64,000 nt of DNA from Bacteroidaceae bacterium (GCA_017524545.1 JAFXVN010000039.1:1-64000); one strand, 5' to 3'. Positions 33,343-42,309 are shown, numbered from the stretch's first letter. Program-made: numbers and translations. The notes: generated by a model from the letters alone, not told the origin.

Positions 33343-33375
33343 TAGCCACAATAAGGCATAATCAAGAAAAACAAT

Positions 33376-33477
33376 ATGGCAAAGAAACAGATAAAGGAGA
33401 AATCGATTGAAGAAACGCAGTGAGAGTCGGCGAACAAGCTGCGTGGCTCTGTGGAACCGTCAGAGTATAAACATGTT
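33376..33477 (+). pseudogene. hsdM: 5' remnant of a type I restriction methylase gene (hsdM)
   Basis: The plus-strand frame reads MAKKQIKEKSIEETQ, a TGA stop, then ESANKLRGSVEPSEYKHV. The part after the stop is the hallmark N-terminus of HsdM, the DNA-methyltransferase subunit of type I restriction systems, where the family normally has LW in place of the QTGA position. Homology ends at about 33477, and the rel stop codon follows at 33493. So only about 34 codons survive, with one nonsense change, while the upstream promoter box is kept. The rest of the operon was removed by a deletion whose junction lies between 33478 and 33492. Confidence 0.75.
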
Positions 33478-33492
33478 GGAAAAGCCGGTGCT

Positions 33493-35787
33493 TCAGGAGC
33501 GTCTTACTTCTTCGATTTCCTCGATTTTCTTGAGGTCGCGGCAGATGGCTTGGATGTCCCGGACGTCGTGGACGCCGAGCATGATGTCGGCTGTGAAGAG
33601 GCCGTCGTTTGTGTCGATGTGGAGGCTGTGGATGTTCACGTTGAGCTGCTGGGAGAGGATGGCCGTTATCTGGTGCAGCACGCCGACGTGGTCGAAGCCG
33701 CCGATGTGGAGCGAGGCGGGGAAATACAGCGTTCCGTGCGTGTCCCAGTTGGCAGCCAGAATTTGGTTGCCGTCGCTTGCCTTGAGCCGTTTTGCCACGT
33801 CGCATTGCCGCTTGTGGATGATGATGTGCTGCTTCTCGTCGATGTATCCGAGCACGTCGTCGCCGGGGATGGGGTGGCAGCAGTCGCAGAAGATGTAGCG
33901 GCCGATTGTCTCTTCGTTGAGGATAAGCGGTTTCTTCTTGTCTATCTTCAGGGGTTCCTGTTTTGTGTCGGCTGGCTGTACGGGGGTGACGTCCGCTGTT
34001 TCGTCGTGGTGCCGCTTGAAGATGTTCAGATACTTTTTCAGCTTCGTCCTCTTGCGGACTTTTTCGCTCAAGGTCTTCAGGTCTGCTTCGCCCAGTGTGA
34101 TGGTCTGCGAGCCGATGGCGGAAAGCAGTTCCTCGCGGGTGGCAAGGTCGTGGAACTGGCACAGCTTGCCAATGTTGATGCTGTTGGGTTCCTTCTCGTT
34201 CTTCTGGAAGAATTCGTTGAGGATATCTTCGCCCACCTTCTGCTTCTCGCGTTCTTCGCGGCGCAGTATGGCCTGTATCTTGCCCTTAGCCTTGGCTGTG
34301 GTGGTGATGTCAATCCATTTCTTATCGACCTTCTGGTTCTTGGATGTGAGGATTTCCACCTGGTCGCCGCTCTGCAGGACATGGCTGATGCCCACGAGCT
34401 TGTGGTTGACCTTTGCGCCGATGCAGTGTGTGCCGAGGAAGGTGTGGATGCTGAAGGCAAAGTCGAGGACGGTGCAGCCCGAGGGCATCGTCTTGAATTC
34501 GCCCTTTGGTGTCACCACGAATATCTCGCTGGCGAAGAGGTTGAGCTTGATAGAGTCGAGGAAGTCGATGGCGTTGGGCTGCGGGTCGTCCAGAATCTCC
34601 CGGATGGTGTGCAGCCATTTTTCCAGTTCCGCCTCGTTGTTTACGTTGTCCTCGTCGTCGTCCGTGTCGCCCTCCTCGTTGGGCATCGGCTGATCCTTGT
34701 ACTTCCAGTGTGCGGCGAATCCCTGCTCTGCGATGTCGTCCATGCGTCGGCTGCGTATCTGCACCTCCACCCATTTGCCAGCCTTGCTCATGAGGGTGGT
34801 GTGGAGTGCCTGGTAGCCGTTGGCCTTTTTGTTGTGAACCCAGTCGCGCAGGCGGTCGGGGTGCGGCTTGTAGATGGTGCTGGCGATGTCGTATATCTTG
34901 AAGCACTCGGCAGTCTCGTCCATGCCTTTTTCCGTCTCGAAGATGATGCGGACGGCCAGGATGTCGTATATCTCGTCGAACTCGATGTGCTTTGTCTGCA
35001 TCTTGCTCCAGACGCTGTAGGGGGCTTTGATGCGTGCCTTAATCTCATAGCGCAGTCCCGTCTCGTCGAGCTTCTCGCGGATGGGTGCGGTGAACTGGTC
35101 GAAGATGGTGTTCAGATGCTCCCGCATCCCCGTCAGCTTATCCTTGATGTTTCGGTATTCCTCCGGGTGCTCGTAGCTGAAGCTGAGGTCTTCCAGCTCC
35201 TCCTTGATTTTGTTCAGGCCGAGCCGGTTGGCCAGCGGCGCGTAGATGTAGAGCGTCTCGCCGGCTATCTTGTACTGCTTGCCGGGGAGCTGGCTGCCCA
35301 GGGTGCGCATGTTGTGCAGGCGGTCAGAGATTTTGATGAGTATGACGCGGATGTCGTCGCTCATGGTGAGCAGCAGTTTCTTGAAAGATTCGGCCTGCAC
35401 CGAAGCCTTGTCGCCGAAGATGCCGCCCGAGATTTTCGTCAGTCCATCGACAATCTGGGCTATCTTCGGGCCGAAGATGTTGGAGATGTCCTCCACCGTG
35501 TAGTCCGTGTCCTCCACCACATCGTGCAGCAGAGCGGAGCAGATGCCGGTGCTGCCCAGGCCGATGTCTTCGCAGGCTATTTGTGCCACGGCGATGGGGT
35601 GCATGATGTAGGGTTCGCCGGAGAGACGGCGGACACCCTTGTGTGCCTCCTTAGCGAAGTTGAAGGCCTTGTCGATGATTTCGGTGTGCTTACGATGATG
35701 TGATGCCAGGTAAGTGTCTATCAGGTGCTGGTAGGCTTCGCTCACCATCTTCTCATCTTCCTTTTCGCGAATGTTCTGTTCTTCCAT
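33493..35787 (-). CDS. rel: Bifunctional (p)ppGpp synthetase/hydrolase
   Basis: This 764-residue RelA/SpoT-family protein makes and degrades the alarmone (p)ppGpp during starvation. Domains in order are: HD hydrolase with the intact LLHDVVEDTD motif; synthetase with YDILAVRIIFE and the substrate loop region KANGYQALHTTLM; TGS domain (EIFVVTPKGEFKTMPSGCTVLDFAFSIH); a conserved-cysteine region (RYIFCDCCHPIPGDDVLGY); and a C-terminal ACT domain. The intact HD motif favours a bifunctional enzyme. It starts eight bases after the mltD-like gene and is the last gene of the parA-parB-DUF5683-mltD-rel run. Beyond its stop lies the deleted restriction locus. Confidence 0.96.
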   Translation of the reverse strand: MEEQNIREKEDEKMVSEAYQHLIDTYLASHHRKHTEIIDKAFNFAKEAHKGVRRLSGEPYIMHPIAVAQIACEDIGLGSTGICSALLHDVVEDTDYTVEDISNIFGPKIAQIVDGLTKISGGIFGDKASVQAESFKKLLLTMSDDIRVILIKISDRLHNMRTLGSQLPGKQYKIAGETLYIYAPLANRLGLNKIKEELEDLSFSYEHPEEYRNIKDKLTGMREHLNTIFDQFTAPIREKLDETGLRYEIKARIKAPYSVWSKMQTKHIEFDEIYDILAVRIIFETEKGMDETAECFKIYDIASTIYKPHPDRLRDWVHNKKANGYQALHTTLMSKAGKWVEVQIRSRRMDDIAEQGFAAHWKYKDQPMPNEEGDTDDDEDNVNNEAELEKWLHTIREILDDPQPNAIDFLDSIKLNLFASEIFVVTPKGEFKTMPSGCTVLDFAFSIHTFLGTHCIGAKVNHKLVGISHVLQSGDQVEILTSKNQKVDKKWIDITTTAKAKGKIQAILRREEREKQKVGEDILNEFFQKNEKEPNSINIGKLCQFHDLATREELLSAIGSQTITLGEADLKTLSEKVRKRTKLKKYLNIFKRHHDETADVTPVQPADTKQEPLKIDKKKPLILNEETIGRYIFCDCCHPIPGDDVLGYIDEKQHIIIHKRQCDVAKRLKASDGNQILAANWDTHGTLYFPASLHIGGFDHVGVLHQITAILSQQLNVNIHSLHIDTNDGLFTADIMLGVHDVRDIQAICRDLKKIEEIEEVRRS

Positions 35788-35795
35788 GGCTTTCT

Positions 35796-37049
35796 TTAGT
35801 TCACTCTGATTTTTTGTCCGGCACGGATGATAGTGCCTCGGATGCCGTTGATGCTTTTCAGCTTTGCAACCGTGGTGTGGTTGCGTCTGGCGATGTCGCT
35901 TAACGTGTCGCCGTTGCGAACGGTCACGGTGGTGCCGCCGCGTCTGTTCCTGCCCTTCTTCCCGGCTTTCGACGCATCAGGAATCTCCACGGGTGCCTGC
36001 ACCTCCGCCACGGGGACGTAGATGGAATCGCCCGCCTCGATGAAGGCATTGATGGCGGCTGTCGGCATACGCAGGGTGCAGGGGTGGGAGTTGCCGGGGA
36101 TGAGGGAGGTGCGGTACTGCGGGTTGAGTGCGCGGAGCTCTTCGCCCGAGATGTCGCACAGTTCCGCGATGCGTTCCATGCGGACGTTGCGGCTGACCTG
36201 TATGGTGTCTGTGCCTTGCGGCAATTTGGTGTTGACGGGGCAGATGTTGTGGTCACAGTAGTAGTTCATGATGTAGTTTGCCGCGATGAAGGCGGGCACA
36301 TAGCCGCGTGTCTCGGCGGGCAGGTAGGGGTAGATGGTCCAGTAGTCCTTGACGCCGCCGGCGCGCTTTATGGCCTTGAGGATGTTGTTCGGTCCGCAGT
36401 TGTAGCTGGCAATGGCCAATGTCCAGTCGCCGAAGATATCATAGAGGTCGCGGAGGTAGCGTGCTGCGGCATAGCTTGCCTTGATGGGGTCGCGCCGCTC
36501 GTCGATGAGGCTTGTCACCTCCAGCCCGTACTGTTTGCCCGTGCCTATCATAAACTGCCACAGCCCGACGGCTCCGGCACGGCTGACGGCAGTGGGGTTG
36601 AGTGCGCTTTCGATGACGGGCAGGTATCTCAGCTCCAACGGTATCTGGTAGCTTTCGAGGGCTTCCTCGAAGATGGGGTTGTAGAAGTTGCCCAGTCCGA
36701 GCAGGATGGCGACGGAACCGCGCAGCCGTCCGCTGTAGAGGTCGATGTACTTCTGCACCACGTTGTTGTAGGGCATGTCTATGACGTTGGGCAGTCGGCT
36801 GAGGCGGTGGGTATAGGTCTGTGCGTCGAACTCAGGGTTCTGCCCCGTTGTCTCACAACTCTCGTCGAAGAGCAGGAAGTTGCGTGTCTGCCACTCGTAG
36901 AGCAGGCTGTCTATCTCCTGCTTCTGCATCCCTTCGGGCAGCATGAGGACATCCGTCTGGCTGTCGTCCTCTTCCTGTGCCATACAGGGGAGCAGGGAGC
37001 AGGGAGCAAGGAGCAGGAAAAGGAGGGGGAGGTATCGTTTAGAATTCAT
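35796..37049 (-). CDS. mltD: MltD-like lytic transglycosylase with LysM domain
   Basis: This 417-residue exported enzyme cleaves peptidoglycan glycan strands. The GH23/SLT domain has the catalytic E147 in LPVIESALNPTAVSRAGAVGLWQFM, and the downstream signatures YAAARYLRDLY and ASYNCGPNN are present. One C-terminal LysM repeat (VRNGDTLSDIARRNHTTVAKLKSINGI) binds the cell wall; MltD proteins often carry two or more. The signal peptide (PLLFLLLAPCSLLPCMAQ) is encoded largely by a tandem 7-bp GGGAGCA repeat. It lies between the DUF5683 gene and rel, probably in one transcript with parA and parB. Confidence 0.92.
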   Translation of the reverse strand: MNSKRYLPLLFLLLAPCSLLPCMAQEEDDSQTDVLMLPEGMQKQEIDSLLYEWQTRNFLLFDESCETTGQNPEFDAQTYTHRLSRLPNVIDMPYNNVVQKYIDLYSGRLRGSVAILLGLGNFYNPIFEEALESYQIPLELRYLPVIESALNPTAVSRAGAVGLWQFMIGTGKQYGLEVTSLIDERRDPIKASYAAARYLRDLYDIFGDWTLAIASYNCGPNNILKAIKRAGGVKDYWTIYPYLPAETRGYVPAFIAANYIMNYYCDHNICPVNTKLPQGTDTIQVSRNVRMERIAELCDISGEELRALNPQYRTSLIPGNSHPCTLRMPTAAINAFIEAGDSIYVPVAEVQAPVEIPDASKAGKKGRNRRGGTTVTVRNGDTLSDIARRNHTTVAKLKSINGIRGTIIRAGQKIRVN

Positions 37050-37113
37050 AGTTCATAGTCCATAGTTCATAGTTCAGTGCGGTAGCAAATTCTTCATTCT
37101 TTGTTTTTCATTC

Positions 37114-37857
37114 TCAGAAGTTGAGCACGCATTGCACGCCTGGTGTCGCTGTGCGGTGGTGCATGTCTATGCGGCTGGTCTCTATCATGGTCGGCTGGAT
37201 GTGCAGGCTGAGGTCTCGCGAAATGTCGAATGTGGAGAGTTCGGCATCGACGTAGGCATCGATGACGGAGAGCAGATAGACGCCTCCGAAGGCGAAGATG
37301 CTCAGGTCGCGGTATCGCCGATAGAGGTCTTTCCTCCTCTGGAAGATGGACTGGAAGCGTGCCTCCTGCCCAACGATGCTGTACCTCGGCGGCAACATCT
37401 TCTCATAGCTCTTGGTGTTGGGGTCGCTGTCCGTGATGTCAAGGTAGGCTTGCGAGTAGTCCGAGTACATTTGGGTGTTCCATGTGAGGGCGTAAATGCA
37501 GCCGAGGAATCCGCCATAGATGATGGGCAGCTTCCAGTACTTACGGTTGTAGATTTGTCCGGCTCCGGGGATGACCAGCCCAAGCCACATGGAGCGGATG
37601 GGGTCCGGACGGAACTTTGAGAGCTCCCGCCGTTTGCGCTGCTGTGCCATGATGCCGTCTGTGATGGCAATGATTCCAGCCGTGTCGATGACGAACGTGT
37701 CGGTTTGCTGGGTCTCGGTGTCCTTGATAACCACTTCGATGGAGTCGGGGGCCGTTGAGGATTGTTCCGTCTGCGCATAGGCAGAAGGAAAAAGAAGCAG
37801 CAGGACAAGCGCGAGGCATATCTTGCTGTGGCTGGCTATTGTCAGGCTTCGCTTCAT
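37114..37857 (-). CDS. DUF5683 membrane-associated protein
   Basis: This 247-residue exported protein has a signal peptide ending near FPSAYAQ and a conserved block SMWLGLVIPGAGQIYNRKYWKLPIIYGGF, which together with a later hydrophobic segment (IFAFGGVYLLSVIDAYVDA) defines DUF5683. The family is found next to parB in many Bacteroidetes and its role is unknown; envelope location is likely. I chose the ATG ending at 37857, 27 bases after the parB stop; a TTG five codons earlier is possible. It is followed 64 bases later by the mltD-like gene. Confidence 0.87.
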   Translation of the reverse strand: MKRSLTIASHSKICLALVLLLLFPSAYAQTEQSSTAPDSIEVVIKDTETQQTDTFVIDTAGIIAITDGIMAQQRKRRELSKFRPDPIRSMWLGLVIPGAGQIYNRKYWKLPIIYGGFLGCIYALTWNTQMYSDYSQAYLDITDSDPNTKSYEKMLPPRYSIVGQEARFQSIFQRRKDLYRRYRDLSIFAFGGVYLLSVIDAYVDAELSTFDISRDLSLHIQPTMIETSRIDMHHRTATPGVQCVLNF

Positions 37858-37884
37858 AGTTTCAGTCCTCAATCCCTAATCTTC

Positions 37885-38790
37885 TCAATCCCTCAGCTTA
37901 TCGAGCATCTCGATGATGCGTTCCAGCTCTGCCTCGTTTGCAAAGGGGATGCTTATCTTTCCCTTGCCGCTGTCCGAGCAGGTCATCTCGACGCGCGTCT
38001 TGAAGATTTTCCTCAGTCCCTCGCGCAACTGGTTGTAGTCGTTGCTGAGGTTGGAACCCTTCTGGCGGATGCGCGTGCCGCTCTTGGTCTTGACGGACGC
38101 GCCTTCGCTGAGCTGCTTCACCATCTCCTCTATCTTGCGGACGCTCAGGTGATCCTTCTTCATTTCGGCAAAGACCTTGAGCTGTGCCTCGGGGTCGGAG
38201 AGGGCGAGCAGGGCGCGGGCGTGCCCCATGTCTATCTCGCGGTTGCGGAGCGCCACCTGTACGCTTGCCGGCAGCTTGAGCAGACGCAGGTAGTTGGTGA
38301 CGGTGGCGCGGTTCTTGCCCACACGTTCGCTGAGCTGCTCCTGTGTCAGGTTGTACTGCTCGATGAGGCTTTGGTAGGCGAGTGCCACCTCGAGTGCCGT
38401 GAGGTCTTCGCGCTGTATGTTCTCCACGAGCGCCATCTCCATCATGTTCTCGTCATCGACGGTGCGGATGTAGGCCGGGATGGTGGTGAGGCCGACGCGC
38501 TGGCTGGCTCGCCATCGCCGTTCGCCAGCGATGATGATGTAGGTGCCGTCGCCCATGTCGCGCAGGGTGATGGGCTGTACCAGTCCTATCTGCCGGATGC
38601 TGTTGGCGAGTTCCTGCAGGCTGTCGTCGTCGAAGTCGCGGCGCGGCTGGTTGGGATTGGGACGAATGTCGTCCATCCTCACTTCGCAGAGGTTCGAGGA
38701 GCCGCTGGTGTGCACCTCCACTTCTGTCTGCAGCAGGGCGTCGAGTCCTCTGCCCAGTGCCTGTCCTTGGTATTTCTTCTTGATGGCCAT
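37885..38790 (-). CDS. parB: Chromosome-partitioning protein ParB
   Basis: This 301-residue DNA-binding CTPase spreads from parS sites and directs origin segregation with ParA. The N-terminal motif is GRGLDALL. The CTP-binding region includes RRDFDDDSLQELANSI and GERRWRAS. A helix-turn-helix follows (LTQEQLSERVGKNRATVTNYLRLLKLP), and a C-terminal dimer domain ends the protein. The start is the ATG ending at 38790; the longer frame to 38865 is encoded by GTGAAAAG repeats in the parA-parB spacer. It is cotranscribed with parA. I found no canonical parS within the window. Confidence 0.95.
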   Translation of the reverse strand: MAIKKKYQGQALGRGLDALLQTEVEVHTSGSSNLCEVRMDDIRPNPNQPRRDFDDDSLQELANSIRQIGLVQPITLRDMGDGTYIIIAGERRWRASQRVGLTTIPAYIRTVDDENMMEMALVENIQREDLTALEVALAYQSLIEQYNLTQEQLSERVGKNRATVTNYLRLLKLPASVQVALRNREIDMGHARALLALSDPEAQLKVFAEMKKDHLSVRKIEEMVKQLSEGASVKTKSGTRIRQKGSNLSNDYNQLREGLRKIFKTRVEMTCSDSGKGKISIPFANEAELERIIEMLDKLRD

Positions 38791-38796
38791 CTTTAT

Positions 38797-38900
38797 AAAA
38801 GGTGAAAAGTTGAAAAATTGAAAAGATGAAAGGGTGAAAAGGTTAAAGGGTGATTTGTTTTTCACCTTTTCAATCTTTCACCTTTTCACCTTTTTCTATG
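38797..38900. repeat. GTGAAAAG-type repeats between parA and parB
   Basis: Short GGTGAAAA/GTTGAAAA units on one side face TTTTCACC units on the other and can form a long hairpin. The repeats also supply the last ParA residues (EKGEKVKD). Confidence 0.6.
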
Positions 38901-39646
38901 ATTTCCTGTGCCAGTGCCAGATGTGCCTTCGAGCCAGCGGCGTCGGCATCGTAGAGGATGGCCGGCACGCCGTGGCTGGGGGCTTCGCTGAGCTTGACGT
39001 TGCGCTGGATGACGGTCTTGAACACCAGTTCGCGGAAGTGGCGGCGCACCTCCTCGTAGATTTGGTTGGCGAGGCGCAGGCGGCTGTCGTACATGGTCAG
39101 CAGGAATCCTTCTATCTCCAGCTTCGGGTTCATGCGCGTCTTGACAATCTTGATGGTGTTCAGGAGCTTGCTGATGCCTTCGAGGGCGAAGTATTCGCAC
39201 TGCACGGGGATGATGACGCTGTCGGCTGCCGTCAGGGCGTTGACCGTGATGAGGCCGAGGCTGGGGCTGCAGTCGATGAGAATGTAGTCGTAGTCCCCGG
39301 CGATGGGGGCGAGCAGGTTCTTCATGATGCGCTCCTGTGCCTTGAAGTTCAGCAGCTCAATCTCTGCGCCCACGAGGTTGATGTGCGAGGGCACGATGTC
39401 GAGTCCCTCGATGTCGGTTGTATAGATGATTTCGCGGATGTCAACCTGCCCGAGCAGGGCGTTGTAGATGGAGTGTTCCAGCTTGCTCACATCCACACCC
39501 ATGCCGCTGGAGGCGTTGGCCTGCGGGTCGGCATCCACCAGAAGCACTTTCTTCTCGAGCGTGGCAAGCGAGGCGGCAAGGTTCATGCTTGTGGTGGTCT
39601 TGCCCACACCGCCCTTCTGGTTGACGATTGCTATGGTTTTGCTCAT
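38870..39646 (-). CDS. parA: Chromosome-partitioning ATPase ParA
   Basis: This 258-residue Walker-type ATPase binds DNA and drives chromosome segregation with ParB. The deviant Walker A motif KGGVGKTT (residues 11-18) with the signature lysine, the switch I region DADPQANAS and the Walker [14 protein letters not shown] are all intact. It heads the minus-strand run parA-parB-DUF5683-mltD-rel from a promoter at 39805-39812, leaving a leader of about 160 bases with GGTTAGAGG/CCTCTAACC inverted repeats. The final residues come from a low-complexity repeat. Confidence 0.96.
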   Translation of the reverse strand: MSKTIAIVNQKGGVGKTTTSMNLAASLATLEKKVLLVDADPQANASSGMGVDVSKLEHSIYNALLGQVDIREIIYTTDIEGLDIVPSHINLVGAEIELLNFKAQERIMKNLLAPIAGDYDYILIDCSPSLGLITVNALTAADSVIIPVQCEYFALEGISKLLNTIKIVKTRMNPKLEIEGFLLTMYDSRLRLANQIYEEVRRHFRELVFKTVIQRNVKLSEAPSHGVPAILYDADAAGSKAHLALAQEIIEKGEKVKD

Positions 39647-39659
39647 AATCCTGTTTTAT

Positions 39660-39780
39660 TTAGGGTTAGAGGTTATTGGTTAGAGGTTATTGGTTATTGA
39701 GAGGTTAGAGGATTGTTTCGGCTGTTGACTTCAGAGCCAAAAGTATTCTCTAACCTCTAACCCCTAACTACCAACCCCTA
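39660..39780. repeat. TTAGAGG/CCTCTAA repeats in the parA leader
   Basis: Direct units of GGTTATTGGTTAGAGG near the gene and CTCTAACCTCTAACCCC further up are mutually complementary, so the leader can fold into a long hairpin. This may be structural or just repeat expansion. Confidence 0.6.
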
Positions 39781-39804
39781 ATTATTCCTTATTCTTTGAT
39801 TTTG

Positions 39805-39812
39805 CAAAGGTA
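39805..39812 (-). promoter_or_regulatory. -7 box TACCTTTG of the parA operon
   Basis: It matches the consensus exactly and is followed by GC. The leader to the parA ATG is about 160 bases. Confidence 0.65.
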
Positions 39813-39862
39813 CGACAAAAAAAGCGAAAAGCTGACAAAGTGAAAAGATGAAAAGCGAAAAA

Positions 39863-39908
39863 TGTTGATAATCGCCTTAATTTGTTGATAACTGCGCCTT
39901 GTTGTTAA
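39863..39908. promoter_or_regulatory. Three DnaA-box-like sites near parA
   Basis: TGTTGATAA occurs at 39863 and 39883, with the variant TGTTGTTAA at 39900. The reverse complement TTATCAACA is one base from the classical DnaA box TTATCCACA. Their position beside parA and the 20-bp spacing of the first two are suggestive only. Confidence 0.3.
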
Positions 39909-40006
39909 CCATTTTCACAGCCGGAACAGGTGTACTTCTGCCTCGGAAAGCGCAGACAAAGTCGTTTAGACACGCCACAAAACCCCGCGCAGCGAGCCTA
40001 AAAACT

Positions 40007-40090
40007 ATTTTCAAGGTTTGATAATATATTTTCAAGGCGTGATAATATATTTCCAAAGCTTGATAATATATTTTCAAGGCTTGAAAATAG
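40007..40090. repeat. Palindromic array E2: four 21-bp units
   Basis: Four direct 21-bp units start at 40007, 40028, 40049 and 40070, with cores like CAAGGCTTGATAATAT. The outer ends form a perfect inverted repeat, AAAACTATTTTCAAG and CTTGAAAATAGTTTT. The distal bases differ from those of array E1 yet still pair. GCGAGCCTAAAA precedes the array, matching the sequence that follows E1. Confidence 0.85.
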
Positions 40091-40240
40091 TTTTGTACCC
40101 TGCCTAAAGAACTTTTGTGTTGAGCTGCGGCGGATTTGTCACCCTGGCGCGTGAGTGTTCATTACAGGCTTAAAATGAATAATCAGGCGGCTTGTGTGTT
40201 TTTCTTTACCACGACTGGCTTATTATTCAGAAATTATGTG

Positions 40241-40248
40241 TAACTTTG
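40241..40248 (+). promoter_or_regulatory. -7 box TAACTTTG of surE
   Basis: It lies within the longer open frame and so excludes starts upstream of about 40255. Confidence 0.6.
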
Positions 40249-40292
40249 CAAGGTCAAATCATATAAAGTTGAAACAGCGAATAGTTGAAACA

Positions 40293-41075
40293 GTGAAAGA
40301 ACATCCATTGATACTTATATCGAACGACGATGGCGTGCAGGCGCAGGGCATACGGGAACTGACCGCGATGATGCAGCGTCTGGGCGAGGTCGTCGTAGTG
40401 GCTCCCGACGGGCCGCGCAGTGCCGCATCGTGCTGCATATCGCCCCTCACCACCATTACCGTCAAGCTCCTGAAGCAGCAGGAAGGGCTGACCGTCTATC
40501 AGTGCAGCGGCACGCCCACCGACTGCGTGAAGCTGGCTATGGACGGGTTGCTGACGAGGAGGCCCGACCTCGTGGTGAGCGGCATCAACCACGGCGACAA
40601 CGCCTCGGTCAGCATACACTACAGCGGCACGGTGGGCGCAGCACTCGAGGCGTGCATGAAGAACGTGCCAGCCATCGCCTATAGCCTGAAGACAAAGAGC
40701 CAGCAGTGCGACTTCCGTCCCTACGAGGAAGTGGTCTTGCAGACGGCACGGTATGCCCTGGAGCACGGCCTGCCCGACGATGTCCTGCTCAACGTGAACT
40801 TCCCCGAGGTGGAGGTGCTGAAGGGGACGAAGGTCTGCCGCATGGGTCGCGGCCGTTGGATGAAGGAAATGGAGGAAGAAACCGACAAGCCTCTTGGCAA
40901 GGGCGAGAGAGCTTTCCACCTTACGGGCTACTTCCAGAACCTCGAACCCGATGCCGAGGACACCGACTACTGGGCGCTCGAACACGGCTTTGCCGCCATC
41001 ACACCTATTGGGCTCGACATGACAAAGCACCAGGTGCTCAATTCAAAATTGCTCAATTCAAAATTCAAAATATAG
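40293..41075 (+). CDS. surE: 5'-nucleotidase SurE
   Basis: This 260-residue metal-dependent phosphatase acts on nucleoside 5'-monophosphates. The family signature is at the very start: PLILISNDDG with D12 and D13 as metal ligands. SAASCCISP, SGINHGDN and YSGTVGAA follow. I place the start at the GTG at 40293, because SurE proteins begin a few residues before the first beta strand and the promoter box is at 40241; a TTG at 40269 is an alternative. The last residues (LNSKLLNSKFKI) are encoded by ATTCAAAATT repeats. lpxB follows 45 bases later. Confidence 0.9.
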   Translation: MKEHPLILISNDDGVQAQGIRELTAMMQRLGEVVVVAPDGPRSAASCCISPLTTITVKLLKQQEGLTVYQCSGTPTDCVKLAMDGLLTRRPDLVVSGINHGDNASVSIHYSGTVGAALEACMKNVPAIAYSLKTKSQQCDFRPYEEVVLQTARYALEHGLPDDVLLNVNFPEVEVLKGTKVCRMGRGRWMKEMEEETDKPLGKGERAFHLTGYFQNLEPDAEDTDYWALEHGFAAITPIGLDMTKHQVLNSKLLNSKFKI

Positions 41076-41120
41076 GGCGGTAGCAAATTCTTCACTCTTA
41101 ATTCTTCACTCTTCACTAAA

Positions 41121-42302
41121 ATGAAGTACTACCTCATATCAGGCGAGGCAAGCGGCGACCTTCATGCCAGCCACCTCATAGCAGCCATTAAGGAGGAAGA
41201 TGCTGAGGCGCAGTTCCGGGGCTTCGGCGGCGACATGATGGCGGCCGAGGGGATGGAGCTGGTCCGGCACTATCGCGACCTTGCCTATATGGGCATCTTC
41301 CCCGTCCTCATGCACCTGCGCACCATCCTGAAGGGTATGAAGCAATGCCAAGAGGATATTCTGGCTTGGCAGCCCGACGTGGTCATCCTCGTGGACTATC
41401 CGGGTTTCAACCTCAAGATAGCACGCTTCGTCAAGGCGCACAGCCGCATCCCCGTCTTCTACTACATTGCACCCAAGATATGGGCATGGAAGGAATGGCG
41501 CATCAAGGACATCAAACGCGACATCGATGCCCTGTTCAGCATCCTGCCCTTCGAGGTGCAGTTCTTCGAGGAGAAGCATCACTATCCGATACATTATGTG
41601 GGCAATCCGACTGTCGACGAGGTCAGTCAATTCAAAATTCTTCGCAAAGCTCAGGCGCAGGCGGAACAAAATTCAAAATTCAAAGAACAGGAATCAAGCC
41701 TGCCCGTTATCGCCTTGCTGCCGGGAAGCCGCAAGCAGGAGGTGCGCGACAACCTGCGCCGCATGATAGAGGCCGCCGCGCCCTACGCCAAAGACTACCA
41801 GCTCGTGATAGCCGCCGCGCCAGGTCTCGACGACAGCTTCTACAAAGAGAGCATTCAAATGGTAAATGGTAAATGGCTAAATGGTAAATGTACCGTTGTC
41901 CGCGACCAGACGTACCAGCTCCTGCAGCACAGCACGGCGGCACTCGTCACCAGCGGCACGGCGACACTCGAGACAGCCCTGTTCCGTGTGCCGCAGGTCG
42001 TTTGCTACTACATGAAGTGGGGCAGGCTGGCATCCCTTGCCCGCCGCCTGGTTCTGAAGATACCCTACATCTCGCTCGTCAACCTCATTGCCGGCGAGGA
42101 GGTCGTGCCTGAACTCGTCGCGGAGCAGATGACAGCGGCGAACGTCCGCCGCCACCTTGCCGCCATCCTCCCCGGCGGCTCGGCCAGAGAAGCCCAGCTG
42201 CAAGGCTACGACCGCATGGCTGCCATCCTCGGCGAGCCTGGCGCACCGGGGAGGGCTGCAAAGCAGATTGTAAGGAAACTGAAAAACAAAAATTACAAAT
42301 AA
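41121..42302 (+). CDS. lpxB: Lipid-A-disaccharide synthase
   Basis: This 393-residue GT19 glycosyltransferase condenses UDP-2,3-diacylglucosamine with lipid X on the inner face of the inner membrane. The conserved ISGEASGDLHASHL, YYIAPKIWAWKEWR and LLPGSRKQEV blocks are intact. Two repeat-encoded in-frame insertions are visible. One, of about 25 residues (SQFKILRKAQ...NSKFKEQ), lies before LPVIALLPGSR. The other is [13 protein letters not shown] at residues 245-257, whose DNA is almost identical to a block in leuS. Both fall between conserved blocks, probably in loops. It follows surE and precedes an ATP-grasp gene by seven bases. Confidence 0.93.
   Translation: MKYYLISGEASGDLHASHLIAAIKEEDAEAQFRGFGGDMMAAEGMELVRHYRDLAYMGIFPVLMHLRTILKGMKQCQEDILAWQPDVVILVDYPGFNLKIARFVKAHSRIPVFYYIAPKIWAWKEWRIKDIKRDIDALFSILPFEVQFFEEKHHYPIHYVGNPTVDEVSQFKILRKAQAQAEQNSKFKEQESSLPVIALLPGSRKQEVRDNLRRMIEAAAPYAKDYQLVIAAAPGLDDSFYKESIQMVNGKWLNGKCTVVRDQTYQLLQHSTAALVTSGTATLETALFRVPQVVCYYMKWGRLASLARRLVLKIPYISLVNLIAGEEVVPELVAEQMTAANVRRHLAAILPGGSAREAQLQGYDRMAAILGEPGAPGRAAKQIVRKLKNKNYK
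41853..41891 (+). repeat. 39-bp in-frame repeat in lpxB (twin in leuS)
   Basis: Tandem AATGGTAA units encode [13 protein letters not shown]. The block matches 59563-59601 at 38 of 39 positions and in the same reading frame. Confidence 0.92.
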
Positions 42303-42309
42303 TTATGTT

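Noticed and set aside
33451..35703. Long plus-strand open frame opposite rel
   Set aside because: It is antisense to an unambiguous Rel protein and arises from high-GC codon third positions. Only its first few codons are meaningful, as the hsdM remnant.
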